DNA from: an uncultured Bacteroides sp.
GTDB lineage: Bacteria > Bacteroidota > Bacteroidia > Bacteroidales > Bacteroidaceae
Assembly: GCF_963677685.1 (NCBI RefSeq)
Contig: NZ_OY782186.1
Location: 558,001 to 622,000 of the forward strand
Direction of reading: 5' to 3'
Length of the DNA stretch: 64,000 nucleotides
Part shown: positions 54,563 to 63,432 of the stretch, in pieces
Layout of the letters: each line of letters opens with the position of its first letter
How positions within the stretch are numbered: the first letter of the stretch is position 1
Program-made: the position numbers and the translations under genes
The notes under the pieces: generated by a model
The model's input: the letters and a program-made list of their open reading frames with translations, nothing else
The model's database searches: none
What the model was told of the DNA's origin: nothing

Positions 54563-55612
54563 TTATTTTTCATTTTTATTTATATAGTGATGTATTACCC
54601 TTCCAAAATGCTTTTCAATGAAGTCTTTATTTTTATCATTTATTTGAGGGGATTTGACACCGGATCCAAGTTTTATGGGATTTTCTTCAATGAAAACTTC
54701 ATCCCATAAACTATTGTTTATAAACGATTGAAGGAGAATTGTTCCTCCTTCAACAAAAAGTGATTGGATACGTCTATTGTGTAAAGCCGTTAAAATTTGC
54801 GGAATGATATCTGCCTTGAAATCAAGAGTTATATATTCTATTTTTTCATCAATAGTTTTAGCATATTGTTCTTCTGTAAAAACCAATGTTTTAATGCTGT
54901 TGTCAAATAAATGCAACGATAGTGGTAGGGTTAGACGGCGGTCAATAACAACTCTTGTTGGGTGATTTCCATACCAGTTACGTACTGTGAGAGCTGGATT
55001 GTCTAATTGTGCAGTTCGCGTGCCTACCATAATAGCATTAGATTCTGCTCTTCTTTTATGTACGAGCATCGATGTGAGCTCTGTAGATAGAATAATAGGG
55101 GAGCCTTTTTCACGTTCTATGTCTATATATCCATCGGATGATTCAGCCCATTTTAAAGTAATATATGGTCGCTTTAATAGATGAAAGGTAGTGAATTGCT
55201 TGATTAATTCTTTGCACTCTTTTTCCATAAACCCAACAATGACATCTCTGCCTGCATCTCGTAGCTTTTTAATGCCTCTTCCGGCTACTTCTCTGAATGG
55301 ATCTTGGCATCCGATAACGATTTTTGGGATTTCTTTTTGTATAATAAGATCTGCACAAGGAGGAGTCTTGCCATAATGAGAGCAGGGTTCTAGGCTCACG
55401 TATAAGGTGGATCGCTTTAGTAATGATCTGTCTTTTATTGAATTGATGGCATTGACTTCGGCGTGAGGACCGCCAAATTTGATATGGTAGCCTTCTCCGA
55501 TTGTCTTGTTGTCACAGACTATAACTGCGCCTACCATTGGATTTGGTGGAACATTGTTATGCCCATTTTGAGCTAGTTGAATGCACCGTTGCATGTATTT
55601 TTCTTCTTCCAT
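54563..55612 (-). CDS. ribD: Bifunctional riboflavin-biosynthesis deaminase/reductase
   Basis: RibD deaminates and then reduces the pyrimidine intermediate of riboflavin synthesis. From the ATG at 55612 it is 349 residues. The deaminase domain (1-145) has the zinc ligands His50 (HAEVNA), Cys77 and Cys86 (EPCSHYGKTPPC); the reductase domain follows with ITLKWAESSDGYI and a late FVEGGTILLQSFI. A frame with 13 extra residues begins further upstream at a weak start. It is divergent from prmC. Confidence 0.95.
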   Translation of the reverse strand: MEEEKYMQRCIQLAQNGHNNVPPNPMVGAVIVCDNKTIGEGYHIKFGGPHAEVNAINSIKDRSLLKRSTLYVSLEPCSHYGKTPPCADLIIQKEIPKIVIGCQDPFREVAGRGIKKLRDAGRDVIVGFMEKECKELIKQFTTFHLLKRPYITLKWAESSDGYIDIEREKGSPIILSTELTSMLVHKRRAESNAIMVGTRTAQLDNPALTVRNWYGNHPTRVVIDRRLTLPLSLHLFDNSIKTLVFTEEQYAKTIDEKIEYITLDFKADIIPQILTALHNRRIQSLFVEGGTILLQSFINNSLWDEVFIEENPIKLGSGVKSPQINDKNKDFIEKHFGRVIHHYINKNEK

Positions 55613-55665
55613 GTTAGACTTATATCTATAAATTTGTCTATTTTCGCACATAAAAACAGCAAAAT

Positions 55666-56508
55666 ATGAATTCTCTGTCTCTATATATTAGTCAATCTTT
55701 GCAAGGGCATTACTCAGCAAGAGAGTTGAAAAGTCTTGTGCGAATAATCTGCCTAGATATCTTAAAAATAGATATGATTGATTTTTACTCAGGCAAAGAT
55801 ATTCATTTATCTGAGAAGGATATGCAGGAATTGAAAACTATTCTGCATCGTTTATGTGCTAATGAACCCATTCAATATATTTTGGGCTGTGTGAATTTTG
55901 GAGGACTTTCCTTTGACGTGGCTCCTGGTGTATTAATTCCTCGTCCTGAGACTGAAGAATTGGTTGATTTGATTGTTGAGCAAAATCCCGTTCCCCAAAG
56001 AATTCTTGATATAGGCACTGGTAGTGGATGTATCGCTATATCGTTAAATAAAAAAATGCCTCTCTCACAAATTAGCGCTTGGGATGTTTCTGAGGAGGCC
56101 TTAATTATTGCCAGAGGCAATAATAGAAAACATAATACGTCTGTCGAATTTCTTAATAAGGATGTTTTTTCTGATGTTTCTTCTTTTGATAGAACTTATG
56201 ATATTATAGTGAGTAATCCTCCTTATATAACTCTATCTGAAAGAAAAAATATAGATGATCGTGTTCTGAAATGGGAACCAGAAGTTGCCTTGTTTGTGCC
56301 TGATGAAGACCCTCTGTTGTATTATAGGCGTATAGCATTGATCGGTAGAACTTTATTGTCTGCGGGAGGGCAAATTTATTTTGAAATTAACCAGAGTTAT
56401 GGGGCAGAAGTATCTTCGATGCTTGCTGCTTTAGAATATAAGAATGTCTCTGTTTTGAAAGATTTGTATGAAAATGACAGGTTTATTATAGCTTCTAAAG
56501 AGGAATGA
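55666..56508 (+). CDS. prmC: Peptide chain release factor N5-glutamine methyltransferase
   Basis: PrmC methylates the GGQ glutamine of release factors RF1 and RF2. The 280-residue protein has an N-terminal helical domain and a SAM-binding domain with ILDIGTGSGCIAISL and the catalytic IVSNPPYI. A plus-strand TAAATTTG box at 55629-55636 lies 30 bp upstream. It overlaps recX by four bases (ATGA). Confidence 0.95.
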   Translation: MNSLSLYISQSLQGHYSARELKSLVRIICLDILKIDMIDFYSGKDIHLSEKDMQELKTILHRLCANEPIQYILGCVNFGGLSFDVAPGVLIPRPETEELVDLIVEQNPVPQRILDIGTGSGCIAISLNKKMPLSQISAWDVSEEALIIARGNNRKHNTSVEFLNKDVFSDVSSFDRTYDIIVSNPPYITLSERKNIDDRVLKWEPEVALFVPDEDPLLYYRRIALIGRTLLSAGGQIYFEINQSYGAEVSSMLAALEYKNVSVLKDLYENDRFIIASKEE

Positions 56509-56969
56509 TTGAAAATAATAAAGCATACAATACTGTGGCACGTTACTGCTCAATGGCAGAAAGGTGTCGATTTGATGTGGAAGCTAAGTTGAAAAACTTT
56601 TCTTTGGACGTAAAGCTTGTTGAACAAATCTTGGAACGCTTAGAATCTGAGGGCTATCTTAATGAACAGCGATATTGTGATGCTTTTGTTCATGATAAAC
56701 TTCATTTTTCTAAATGGGGTAGGTTGAAGATAATTCAAGCACTGCATCTAAAGAAAATAGATAAAGAGTTCGTGAAGGATTCTGTTGGGCGGATTAATGA
56801 TGAAGAGTATTTTACTATTCTGACACAATTGCTAAAATCGAAGGCTAAACAAACTCGTGCGAAGAATTCTTATGACTTAAAGAATAAATTACTTCGTTTT
56901 GCTGCAGGCAAAGGTTTTGAAATAGCTTCTGTGCTTCGATGTTTAAATGGACTAGGAGATGAAGAATGA
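56505..56969 (+). CDS. recX: RecX-family regulatory protein
   Basis: RecX modulates RecA filaments. The 154-residue protein shows the three-helix repeats of the family, for example ARYCSMAERCRFDVEAKLKN, then LESEGYLNEQRYCDAFVHDKLHFSKWG. It overlaps the prmC stop by four bases. The family is diverse; regulation of RecA in this organism is assumed. Confidence 0.88.
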   Translation: MIENNKAYNTVARYCSMAERCRFDVEAKLKNFSLDVKLVEQILERLESEGYLNEQRYCDAFVHDKLHFSKWGRLKIIQALHLKKIDKEFVKDSVGRINDEEYFTILTQLLKSKAKQTRAKNSYDLKNKLLRFAAGKGFEIASVLRCLNGLGDEE

Positions 56970-57031
56970 TCCTAAATGAGTTTTTTATTTAAAAATATAC
57001 TTTTCTTCTTTTCATTCTCATGGAGTTTCTG

Positions 57032-57039
57032 TATTTTTG
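57032..57039 (+). promoter_or_regulatory. -7 box before pyrE
   Basis: TATTTTTG, 30 bp before the pyrE ATG; the -33 position holds no clear TTTG. Confidence 0.45.
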
Positions 57040-57068
57040 CACCATATAATTATCTTAGTTAGTTTAGT

Positions 57069-57707
57069 ATGAAAACGTTAGAGAGATTATTCGCAGAGAA
57101 GTTACTGAAGATTAAAGCAATTAAACTTCAACCAGCTAATCCGTTTACATGGGCTTCAGGCTGGAAATCACCCTTTTATTGCGATAACCGTAAAACACTT
57201 TCTTATCCTTCCCTTCGTAATTTTGTAAAGATTGAGATTTCTCGTCTTATTTTGGAGCGTTTTGGCCAAGTGGATGCTATAGCAGGTGTTGCAACAGGGG
57301 CTATTCCGCAAGGGGCTTTAGTTGCTGATGCGTTGAATCTTCCTTTTGTTTATGTTCGTTCTTCTCCTAAAGATCATGGTTTAGAGAATCTTATTGAAGG
57401 AGAATTGCGCCCGGGGATGAAAGTTGTTGTGGTAGAAGATTTGGTCTCGACAGGTGGAAGTAGTTTAAAGGCTGTCGAAGCTATTAGGAGAGATGGTTGT
57501 GAAGTTATTGGTATGATTGCTTCTTTTACTTATGGATTTGAAGTGGCGATTAAAGCTTTTAAGGAAGCTGAAGTTCCTCTTCTTACCTTAACCAATTATG
57601 ATGCTGTGATTGAAGCTGCTCTTCGTACAGAATATATCGATGAACCAGATGTGGCTGTTTTAGAAGAATGGCGTAAGGATCCTTCGCATTGGGAACCAGA
57701 GAGATAA
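57069..57707 (+). CDS. pyrE: Orotate phosphoribosyltransferase
   Basis: PyrE adds phosphoribose to orotate in pyrimidine synthesis. The 212-residue protein has VVVVEDLVSTGGSSLKA, the PRPP-binding loop, and GVATGAIPQGALVADAL earlier in the fold. A hairpin terminator lies 25 bp after the stop. Confidence 0.96.
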   Translation: MKTLERLFAEKLLKIKAIKLQPANPFTWASGWKSPFYCDNRKTLSYPSLRNFVKIEISRLILERFGQVDAIAGVATGAIPQGALVADALNLPFVYVRSSPKDHGLENLIEGELRPGMKVVVVEDLVSTGGSSLKAVEAIRRDGCEVIGMIASFTYGFEVAIKAFKEAEVPLLTLTNYDAVIEAALRTEYIDEPDVAVLEEWRKDPSHWEPER

Positions 57708-57731
57708 TAAATGTTGATTTAAAAATAGGAT

Positions 57732-57773
57732 AAAAAGGACTGTTCGAATTTATTTGTTCGGATTGTTCTTTTT
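57732..57773 (+). terminator. Imperfect terminator after pyrE
   Basis: Seventeen-base arms (57732-57748, 57757-57773) pair with three G-U pairs and one mismatch, ending in a T5 run. It lies just before the SRPBCC gene. Confidence 0.6.
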
Positions 57774-57794
57774 GTCTTTTATATGAGAAAGCTA

Positions 57795-58205
57795 ATGAGC
57801 CAGTTTGAAAGTAAAATCAAAGTAATATCTTATAATCAAGAACGGGTTTATGCCAAACTTTCGGACTTGAATAATTTGCAAGCATTGAAAGACAGGATGC
57901 CTGCTGATAAAATTAAGAATCTTAATTTTGATTCTGATTCTTTGAGTTTTGATGCATCTCCTGTTGGTGAGATTAGATTGAAAATCGTTGATAAGGTAGA
58001 ACCGAAGACGATTAAATTTGAAACGGTTAAATCTCCTATTCCGTTTAATTTATGGATACAGTTAGTTGAGACAGGAGAAGAAGAGTGTAAATTGAAATTG
58101 ACTGTCCGTATAGATATTAATCCTTTTATGAAAGGAATGATACAAAAACCTTTGCAAGAAGGGCTTGAGAAGATGGCAGAAACTCTTGCTGTTATACAAT
58201 ATTAA
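57795..58205 (+). CDS. SRPBCC-superfamily protein
   Basis: From the ATG at 57795 (an ATG four codons earlier is also in frame) the protein has 136 residues (MSQFESKIKVISYNQERVYAKL...). The single domain with KIVDKVEPKTIKFETVKSPIPFNLWIQL and NPFMKGMIQKPLQEGLEKMAE fits a START/Bet v1-like lipid-binding fold. Its ligand is unknown. It sits between pyrE and argH, 40 bp before argH. Confidence 0.75.
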   Translation: MSQFESKIKVISYNQERVYAKLSDLNNLQALKDRMPADKIKNLNFDSDSLSFDASPVGEIRLKIVDKVEPKTIKFETVKSPIPFNLWIQLVETGEEECKLKLTVRIDINPFMKGMIQKPLQEGLEKMAETLAVIQY

Positions 58206-58245
58206 TAAGCTCTTTACCTAGAGATTAGGAAAACATAGAAGAAAA

Positions 58246-59586
58246 ATGGCACAGAAGCTTTGGGAAAAAACGGTTCAAGTGAATAAAGAAATAGAGCGTT
58301 TTACAGTTGGACATGATCGTGAGATGGATCTCTATTTGGCTAAGCATGATGTTTTAGGCTCTATGGCTCATATCACCATGTTGGAAAGTATAAATCTATT
58401 GTCAAGCACAGAATTGGAAATTTTGCTTGATGAGTTGAAACTTATTTATTCCTCTATAGAGCAAGGGGCTTTTGTCATTGAGGACGGAGTGGAGGATGTG
58501 CACTCTCAGGTGGAATTGATGCTAACCCGACGCCTTGGTGATATTGGGAAAAAAATTCATAGTGGGCGGTCGCGTAACGATCAGGTTTTACTTGACTTAA
58601 AGCTCTTTACACGATCTCAAATTAAAGAGATTGTTGAAATGGTTGAGCATTTGTTTAATGTGCTAATTTCTCAAAGTGATAGGTACAAAAATGTGCTGAT
58701 GCCTGGATATACTCATTTACAGATAGCAATGCCCTCCTCTTTTGGGCTTTGGTTTGGTGCATATGCTGAAAGTTTGGTTGATGATATGATGTTTCTTCAA
58801 GCTGCTTTTCGTATGTGTAATCGTAACCCGTTAGGATCTGCTGCAGGATATGGCTCTTCTTTCCCTCTAGACCGAACAATGACGACCAACCTTTTAGGAT
58901 TTGATTCATTAAATTATAATGTAGTGTACGCTCAGATGGGGCGAGGAAAGATGGAACGAAATGTATCTTTCTCGTTGGCGAGCGTTGCGGGGACGATATC
59001 GAAATTAGCTTATGATGCTTGTTTGTTTAATAGCCAAAATTTTGGATTCGTAAAATTACCAGATGAATGTACTACAGGTTCAAGCATTATGCCTCATAAG
59101 AAGAATCCAGATGTTTTTGAACTCATACGTGCAAAATGTAATAAGTTGCAAAATCTTCCGCAGCAGATTATGATGATAGCTAACAACTTGCCTTCTGGGT
59201 ATTTTCGTGATCTGCAAATTATTAAAGAAATCTTCTTGCCTGCTTTTCAAGAATTGAAAGATTGTCTTCAGATGGCTACTTATATAATGGATCAGGTGCG
59301 TGTGAACGAGCATGTTTTGGATGATGAACGTTACTTACTGATTTTTAGTGTAGAAGAGGTGAATCGTTTGGTACGTGAAGGTATGCCTTTTCGAGATGCT
59401 TATAAGAAAGTTGGCATTGATATTGAATCTGGTTTGTTTAAACATGATAAAAAAGTTCATCATACACATGAGGGTAGTATTGGCAATTTATGTAATGATG
59501 AAATTTCTGCATTAATGAAACAGGCGCTTAATGGCTTCAATTTTGATGCAATGGAAAAGGCGGAACAAAAGTTACTAGGGAGATAA
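58246..59586 (+). CDS. argH: Argininosuccinate lyase
   Basis: ArgH cleaves argininosuccinate to arginine and fumarate, the last step of arginine synthesis. The 446-residue protein has the fumarase/aspartase signature GSSIMPHKKNPD, preceded by the N-terminal KIHSGRSRNDQVLLDLKLF. Other arginine genes in this window are argF' at 43.8 kb. The Gly and Leu tRNA genes follow. Confidence 0.96.
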   Translation: MAQKLWEKTVQVNKEIERFTVGHDREMDLYLAKHDVLGSMAHITMLESINLLSSTELEILLDELKLIYSSIEQGAFVIEDGVEDVHSQVELMLTRRLGDIGKKIHSGRSRNDQVLLDLKLFTRSQIKEIVEMVEHLFNVLISQSDRYKNVLMPGYTHLQIAMPSSFGLWFGAYAESLVDDMMFLQAAFRMCNRNPLGSAAGYGSSFPLDRTMTTNLLGFDSLNYNVVYAQMGRGKMERNVSFSLASVAGTISKLAYDACLFNSQNFGFVKLPDECTTGSSIMPHKKNPDVFELIRAKCNKLQNLPQQIMMIANNLPSGYFRDLQIIKEIFLPAFQELKDCLQMATYIMDQVRVNEHVLDDERYLLIFSVEEVNRLVREGMPFRDAYKKVGIDIESGLFKHDKKVHHTHEGSIGNLCNDEISALMKQALNGFNFDAMEKAEQKLLGR

Positions 59587-59651
59587 CTACTTGCTATATT
59601 GTTATTTAGCCTATTGGGGCAATATTTACTTATAATTTTTGGGCGGAAAAG

Positions 59652-59683
59652 TTTGGCAGATATCTGTAAACTGATTATCTTTG
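59652..59683 (+). promoter_or_regulatory. Promoter of the tRNA pair
   Basis: TTTG (59652-59655), a 20-bp spacer and TATCTTTG (59676-59683), an exact consensus match, 17 bp before the tRNA-Gly gene. Confidence 0.78.
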
Positions 59684-59699
59684 CACCCGTTGAAAAAAT

Positions 59700-59772
59700 G
59701 CGAAAGTAGCTCAGTTGGTAGAGCATAACCTTGCCAAGGTTAGGGTCGCGGGTTCGAGTCCCGTCTTTCGCT
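59700..59772 (+). tRNA. tRNA-Gly (GCC)
   Basis: A 73-base cloverleaf: the acceptor arm GCGAAAG pairs with CTTTCGC, the D-loop has AGCTCAGTTGGTAGAGC, the anticodon arm is AACCTTGCCAAGGTT with anticodon GCC, and the T arm carries GGTTCGAGTCC. The 3' CCA is not encoded. Confidence 0.95.
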
Positions 59773-59786
59773 CTCTTTGAATTGTT

Positions 59787-59870
59787 GCTCGAATGGTGGA
59801 ATGGTAGACACGAAGGACTTAAAATCCTTTGGCTATTGCAGCTGTGCGGGTTCAAGTCCCGCTTCGAGTA
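59787..59870 (+). tRNA. tRNA-Leu (TAA)
   Basis: An 84-base tRNA with a long variable arm (GGCTATTGCAGCTG region), typical of class II leucine tRNAs. The anticodon stem AAGGA/TCCTT holds the loop CTTAAAA with anticodon TAA. The T arm has GGTTCAAGTCC. The first acceptor pair is G-U. It follows tRNA-Gly by 14 bp and probably shares its transcript. Confidence 0.93.
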
Positions 59871-59874
59871 CTTT

Positions 59875-59910
59875 AATCCTCCATAGACATAGTCTATGGA
59901 GGATTTTTTT
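59875..59910 (+). terminator. Terminator after the tRNA pair
   Basis: Perfect 14-bp arms AATCCTCCATAGAC and complement (59875-59888, 59892-59905) with a 3-base loop, followed by a T run to 59910. Confidence 0.9.
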
Positions 59911-60219
59911 ATTCTATTCTATTCTTATTTAATTTTAGATCAATCCTAAATCTTTGTTGGTGATTGTTTTTAGGGATTGCAATATTAAATATAAATATTA
60001 GAAATTTTTTCCTATTCAGGTTGGCAAAAGTGTGTGTCTGAGACAAGTTAGCATTAATCAAAGCTTTTTAAAAATAGTTTTATTGTACTACTTTTCGTCA
60101 TTTTCAATGGATACAGAATATATTTTTCTATTTGTAAGGTAGTGTTATTCACATTTATTATATTTATAGCCTGATATCAATCTTACTCATTCTACTTTGA
60201 ACTGATAAAAATAGTGACT
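59911..60219. other. Intergenic region before the histidine kinase
   Basis: About 310 bp of AT-rich sequence with no convincing gene, promoter box of the TAnnTTTG type or hairpin. It presumably contains the promoter of the kinase gene. Confidence 0.5.
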
Positions 60220-62547
60220 ATGAATTTTATTTCTGAAGATGATCTAAACCAATTTTTGACAAATGAGCTTGATTTTTTGTTTGTCTTAAATATGGACGTA
60301 GATATAATTAACGTAAATACTGCTGTTACTTCTATTTTGGGATATGAAAAGGAAGACTTGCAGAATCATAGTCTATTATCAGTATATCCTAGTGAATATA
60401 AAGATAAAGTAGGATTAACACTTCCTTTGATTGTTAAAGGTGATGTCTCTTCTTGTCCATATCCTGTCATCTCTAAAAAGAAGAAAATAGTACCAGTTGA
60501 TATGAAATTCTATATGGGTTGGCTGGATGGAGAAAATGTATTAATTGCTTTAGGTGTTAACCTGTCTGCTCATTATTTTTCGAAAGATGTTTTTTATAAT
60601 ATCTTCAATGGTGCTGATATTATGATGGTCTTGGCGGCTATTGATGCAACTTATATTTATAATGCAAATAGAGCTTTTCGGAAAGCTTTGGGATATTCTA
60701 TTGAAGAGATATCGGGCAAGACTGTTCAAGAGCTGAATCTGTTTGTTAATAGAGATCGTTTTAATGAGATTTTAGCCGAATTTCATAAATCAGGAACAGC
60801 TAGAGGAGAAGGTTCCTTGCGCACAAAATCGGGAGAAATACTCGCTTGTTGGTTTTCCTTGGAAAAATTAGTAATTAGTGATGAAAGCTATATTTTCTTT
60901 GTTGCTACTGATATAACAGAGCGCAAGTTGATGGAGACTAAGTTGAAACATCTTGTTTTTCAGCAAAAGTTGTTGGCAGATGTAGCTCAATTGCTTAATG
61001 AACAGAGAGACTTTGATGAAATGGTCAACACTGTGTTGGAACTCATCGGTCAGCATACTAATGTTAGTCGTATCTACATTGGGAAATATACAGACGACGC
61101 TATTTACTGTGATACAGTATATGAATGGTGCAATGAGGGGATTGAGAGTTTAATGGATGTTCTTCAGAAAGTTCATTTTTCAACAGCACCTTCATGGAAC
61201 GAACTGCTAAGTAAAAATGGGCGTATCTTGGCAGATAGCATAAACCAACTTCCTAAAGATATAACTGATTTCATTGAACGGCTAGGTGTGAAATCTTTGT
61301 TGGTGTATCCTCTCTATATTAATAATCGTTTGTGGGGCTTTATAGGTTTTGATGATTATGTGAAGAATAAGGTCTGGCAGGATGAAGAAATTCATCTAAT
61401 GCGCACTATGGTTAATAATATAGCAAATGCTTTGGAGCGTAAGTCGTATATTGAACATTATAAGAATAGTGAAGTTCGTTTGAGACTTGCTTTAAATGCT
61501 GCGAAAGAAGGGATGTGGGACTGGAATATACAGACTGATGAGGTATTTTTTACGGATGCCTGTTTTACTATGCTAGGTTATGAACCTAATGAAATGTCTG
61601 GACAAATCCATCATTGGAAGGATTTGATTCATCCAGATGATTGGCCTAATGTTATGAAAGCGTTTAGGGCTCATTTAAGAGGAAATTCTGATTACTATGA
61701 ATGTGTTTTTCGTGCTAAGACCAAAAATGGTACTTGGAAATGGGTTTTAGATCATGGAAAAGTTGTGGAAAAGAATGCCGATGGTGAAGCTTTGAGAGCT
61801 GTTGGTACTCATATTGATATGACTAAACAGAAAGAAGCTGAGCACCAATTGCAAGAGTTACTTTCTACAAAAGATCGATTGTTCTCTATCATTTCTCATG
61901 ATCTTCGTGGTCCTATTGGTAGTTTTATGCAAATAATAGAGCTATTGACTAGCGATGTCACAATTGAGCCTTCAATGCAGACGTCTCTTTTGCATGAGTT
62001 AAAAACCATGTCAAAGAATACTTTTTATTTATTAGAAAATTTATTGAATTGGTCTAGGGCGCAACGTAGTGAGATAGAATATGCCCCACAGCCTATATTG
62101 ATCAATGACTTGGTTTCGGAAAATCGTTCTTTGTTATTAGGCTCTGCTACCCAGAAAGGGATAGAAATGCATTTTAATGAGAATCACTATTATCACGCTT
62201 ATGCAGATTATAATATGGTAAATTTGGTGATAAGAAATCTTTTGTCTAACGCAATAAAATTTTCTTCTCGCGGAGGAGTTATAGACGTTTTACTTGCCCG
62301 TAAAGAAAGCTTTGTTGAGGTAACAGTCAAAGATTCTGGAGTAGGGATGACTCCGGATGTAGTCGCCAAACTATTTACTAAAAATCATTATCATTCTACA
62401 TATGGAACAGACAATGAGAAAGGATCCGGGTTAGGCTTGATGCTTTGCCAGGATTTTGTAAGTAGAAATGGAGGAAAGCTTAGGGTTGAAAGTGAACCAT
62501 CTAAAGGAAGTTCTTTCATTTTTACTCTTCCGGCAGTAGATATTTGA
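60220..62547 (+). CDS. Soluble PAS/GAF sensor histidine kinase
   Basis: From the ATG at 60220 (a GTG lies two codons earlier) it has 775 residues. In order: a PAS domain (about 8-120), a second PAS (about 125-240), a GAF domain (about 250-410), a PAS_3 domain (about 420-545, with LIHPDDWPNV), a HisKA dimerisation domain with the phospho-acceptor in SIISHDLRGPIGSF, and a HATPase domain with RNLLSNAIKF, VKDSGVGM and GSGLGLMLCQD. I see no membrane helix or receiver domain, so it is a cytoplasmic sensor needing a separate response regulator, which is not encoded nearby. The signal is unknown. Confidence 0.92.
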   Translation: MNFISEDDLNQFLTNELDFLFVLNMDVDIINVNTAVTSILGYEKEDLQNHSLLSVYPSEYKDKVGLTLPLIVKGDVSSCPYPVISKKKKIVPVDMKFYMGWLDGENVLIALGVNLSAHYFSKDVFYNIFNGADIMMVLAAIDATYIYNANRAFRKALGYSIEEISGKTVQELNLFVNRDRFNEILAEFHKSGTARGEGSLRTKSGEILACWFSLEKLVISDESYIFFVATDITERKLMETKLKHLVFQQKLLADVAQLLNEQRDFDEMVNTVLELIGQHTNVSRIYIGKYTDDAIYCDTVYEWCNEGIESLMDVLQKVHFSTAPSWNELLSKNGRILADSINQLPKDITDFIERLGVKSLLVYPLYINNRLWGFIGFDDYVKNKVWQDEEIHLMRTMVNNIANALERKSYIEHYKNSEVRLRLALNAAKEGMWDWNIQTDEVFFTDACFTMLGYEPNEMSGQIHHWKDLIHPDDWPNVMKAFRAHLRGNSDYYECVFRAKTKNGTWKWVLDHGKVVEKNADGEALRAVGTHIDMTKQKEAEHQLQELLSTKDRLFSIISHDLRGPIGSFMQIIELLTSDVTIEPSMQTSLLHELKTMSKNTFYLLENLLNWSRAQRSEIEYAPQPILINDLVSENRSLLLGSATQKGIEMHFNENHYYHAYADYNMVNLVIRNLLSNAIKFSSRGGVIDVLLARKESFVEVTVKDSGVGMTPDVVAKLFTKNHYHSTYGTDNEKGSGLGLMLCQDFVSRNGGKLRVESEPSKGSSFIFTLPAVDI

Positions 62548-62609
62548 AAGAATAGAAAATGAAGTTCCTCTTTATGAGGATATTATTGATTTCGTTTGTT
62601 TCTCTTTGA

Positions 62610-63044
62610 AGGAGTACTTACTATCATGAAGGAAGCCATAAAAAAAGGTATCGGATTATTATACCCCCTTCTTCATATACTTATCTTAATCTTCAGGAGT
62701 CGAGAGAACAACAAGAAATAGCTTTCCCCGGCTATTTGCCATCAGAGAAAGTATACCAGTTTGAGGTCCTTCCTGACAGTCTGGATCTTGCCGAAACTTT
62801 TCAAATATTGGTAGGGGAAGGTTGTTTATGGACAGAATATATTTCTAGTCCAAAAAGTGCTGACTTTTCTCTGTTTTCCCGTCTTTCTGCTTTAGCAGAG
62901 AATCTTTGGTCATTTTCTGAGCGTAAAGATTGATCACACTTTATGCATAAAATGAAAATGCAATGTTTGCGATATGATTTATGGGGTATTCGTTATTTCG
63001 ATCGTTTTTTACATGAAGAAGATATCTCGAAAGTATTAAAGTAA
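62610..63044 (+). pseudogene. Decayed C-terminal remnant of a GH20 beta-hexosaminidase
   Basis: One plus-strand frame, open from 62610 apart from one TGA, encodes the C-terminal third of a family 20 hexosaminidase. The recognisable blocks are IIIPPSSYTYLNLQ, FPGYLPSEKVYQFEVLPD, GEGCLWTEYI and FSRLSALAENLWS. At 62931-62933 a TGA stands where a Trp codon is expected (SERKD-stop-SHFMHKMK); the frame then continues through RYDLWGIRYFDRF to a natural TAA at 63042-63044. The first two thirds, with the catalytic Asp-Glu pair, are missing and no start codon precedes it. It is a relic, not a functional gene. Confidence 0.82.
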
Positions 63045-63076
63045 TAGGTATTATGATCTTGCCTATAGGTACTAAA

Positions 63077-63116
63077 AAAAGCAGAATAGAAACTTCATTT
63101 AATCTATTCTGCTTTT
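63077..63116 (-). terminator. Terminator after the second DUF2007 gene
   Basis: Perfect 14-bp arms AAAAGCAGAATAGA and complement (63077-63090, 63103-63116) with a 12-base loop. On the minus strand a run of seven T follows, 19 bp after the DUF2007 stop. Confidence 0.8.
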
Positions 63117-63134
63117 GATGTTTTTTAGTTTTTC

Positions 63135-63335
63135 TCAGAAAGTCTTTTTATCATCGATAATTTTCATTGCAGCGGTATATTGTTCGTAGGGAACAGATAA
63201 GAGAACATTATTTGTTCCTTTATCTTTGATAGAAGCATCTATGTAAGCAGCACAAAGAAGTTCTTTTAAGCAATTAACTTCCCATGGGCTTCCTGCAAAA
63301 ATGTCAACTTGAGAAACGCTTTTATTTGTTATCAT
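63135..63335 (-). CDS. Small DUF2007-type protein (paralogue)
   Basis: The 66-residue protein shares DIFAGSPWEVNCLKELLCAA and the C-terminal VPYEQYTAAMKIID with the gene at 47381-47617, so it is a short DUF2007 relative of unknown function. It lies downstream of the acyl-CoA synthetase gene by about 97 bp on the same strand, with its own terminator. Confidence 0.72.
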   Translation of the reverse strand: MITNKSVSQVDIFAGSPWEVNCLKELLCAAYIDASIKDKGTNNVLLSVPYEQYTAAMKIIDDKKTF

Positions 63336-63432
63336 TGTCTCTAAATCATTAAGTTACAAATATATAGCTTTTCTTTTTAATTATGAGTTTACTTGAAACA
63401 ATAATCAAAAGAGCTAGTGCAAACGTTATTGT

